This document shows positions 4,900-5,361 of a stretch of 5,361 nucleotides of DNA, piece after piece (the first letter of the stretch is position 1; every line of letters begins with the position of its first letter). Under the pieces are notes generated by a model. It did not search any database, was not told the origin of the DNA, and saw only the letters and a program-made list of their open reading frames with translations. This DNA is from JBHIBR01 sp046759145 [NCBI: Nitrospinota bacterium] (lineage in GTDB: Bacteria; UBA8248), in contig JBHIBR010000148.1 of NCBI GenBank assembly GCA_046759145.1, positions 1 to 5,361 on the forward strand, read 5' to 3'. The position numbers were made by a program, and so were the translations under genes.

Positions 4900-5361
4900 T
4901 CAGCCCGCGGCGAGGGCTGCGCCCCTTCCCACGAGCCTGCTGGCGAACTCTCGGATGCCCCGACCCGCCGCCCGGCGCTTGAGGGCGGCGATGGCCTCGG
5001 TGGGGTTGAGACCCATGGGGCAGACCTCGGTGCAGTTGAACTGGCTGTGGCAGCGCCACACTCCGTGCTCGTCGGCCACGGCCCGCAGGCGCTCCTCTCC
5101 CGCCCCGTCGCGGGAGTCGGCGAGGAGGGTCGCGGCGCGGTTGAGGGCGGCCGGTCCCAGAAACTGAGGGTCCCAGCGCACCAGGGAGCAGGCCGCGTGG
5201 CATGCTCCGCAAGTGATGCACTCGATGTGAGGGTCCACCTTGCGCCGCTCTTTCGAATCGGGGGGGAATCGGGCCGGCTCCCGTTGTGCCTCCTCGGTGG
5301 GGAGGACAAAGGGCATGACCTTACGGTACTTTTCGAAGAAAGGCCCCATGTCCACCACCAG
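4900..5361 (-). CDS. sdhB: Succinate dehydrogenase/fumarate reductase iron-sulfur subunit, C-terminal part
   Basis: The last 153 residues of an SdhB/FrdB protein whose N-terminus, with the [2Fe-2S] domain, lies beyond the right edge. The fragment opens with L-V-V-D-M-G-P-F-F-E-K-Y-R, the family's linker into the ferredoxin-like C-terminal domain. All later cluster ligands are present (fragment numbering): C48-x2-C51-x2-C54-x3-C58 and C104-x5-C110-x3-C114. By analogy with E. coli SdhB, Cys48, 51, 54 and 114 hold the [4Fe-4S] cluster and Cys58, 104 and 110 the [3Fe-4S] cluster. F-L-G-P-A-A-L-N-R-A (67-76) and D-S-R-D (82-85) are typical of SdhB. The protein passes electrons from the FAD subunit to the membrane quinone site. 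The residue after Cys58 is Ser rather than the usual Pro. Trp63 and His105 correspond to quinone-pocket residues Trp164 and His207 of E. coli SdhB. Direction of the reaction cannot be decided here. The stop lies 52 bases before the lyase, with no clear terminator, so they may share a transcript. Confidence 0.92.
   Translation of the reverse strand: MVVDMGPFFEKYRKVMPFVLPTEEAQREPARFPPDSKERRKVDPHIECITCGACHAACSLVRWDPQFLGPAALNRAATLLADSRDGAGEERLRAVADEHGVWRCHSQFNCTEVCPMGLNPTEAIAALKRRAAGRGIREFASRLVGRGAALAAG

Noticed and set aside
4845-5309. Upstream in-frame extension of the lyase through the sdhB region, giving a 658-residue protein
   Set aside because: The extra residues are low-complexity Ser/Pro/Arg sequence with no family match and run out of frame over conserved SdhB codons. 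The ArgH-like homology and a good ribosome site begin at the tandem ATG.

Overview
The window is GC-rich, and every gene I can support lies on the minus strand. In transcription order (from high to low coordinates) they are: the C-terminal part of a succinate dehydrogenase/fumarate reductase iron-sulfur subunit (sdhB-like, cut by the right edge); a divergent argininosuccinate-lyase-family enzyme; a zinc-dependent M16 peptidase with a signal peptide; a second M16 protein with a signal peptide and no zinc motif; a Rid/YjgF-family protein; and the first 35 codons of a YqeY/GatB-domain protein (cut by the left edge). Tight spacing, high GC, Sec-type signal peptides on the M16 pair and an SdhB-type iron-sulfur protein suggest a Gram-negative, respiring, high-GC bacterium, for example a deltaproteobacterium-like, Acidobacteria or NC10/Rokubacteria-type lineage. 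That placement is a guess.

Right half (about 3333-5361): the iron-sulfur subunit carries all seven cysteines expected for the [4Fe-4S] and [3Fe-4S] clusters. A 52-base gap separates it from the lyase. The lyase has the superfamily fold signatures (THLQ, TSSLMPQKKNP, a C-terminal GG-x-AP) but has lost the SRNDQ and YNxDLQEDK-type residues that bind argininosuccinate. It is therefore probably a fumarate-releasing lyase for another substrate. Sitting next to a succinate/fumarate oxidoreductase subunit, it may feed or draw on the fumarate pool.

Middle (620-3336): the lyase, the catalytic M16 subunit and the non-catalytic M16 subunit are joined by two successive 4-base ATGA stop/start overlaps, which suggests translational coupling. 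The two M16 proteins split the family's motifs between them: the first has HLLEH plus a downstream Glu but no R/Y pair, and the second has the R/Y pair but neither HxxEH nor the third ligand. This is the pattern of a heterodimeric M16 protease, probably periplasmic.

Left (1-619): an 82-base gap holds a good sigma-70-type promoter (TTGATC, 18 bases, TATAAT) with a small symmetric element in its spacer. It points to a new transcript for the Rid protein and then the YqeY-like gene. The Rid protein has Asn where the catalytic Arg of RidA is expected. I see no tRNA, rRNA, CRISPR array, insertion sequence or convincing rho-independent terminator. No gene-free stretch exceeds 82 bases.
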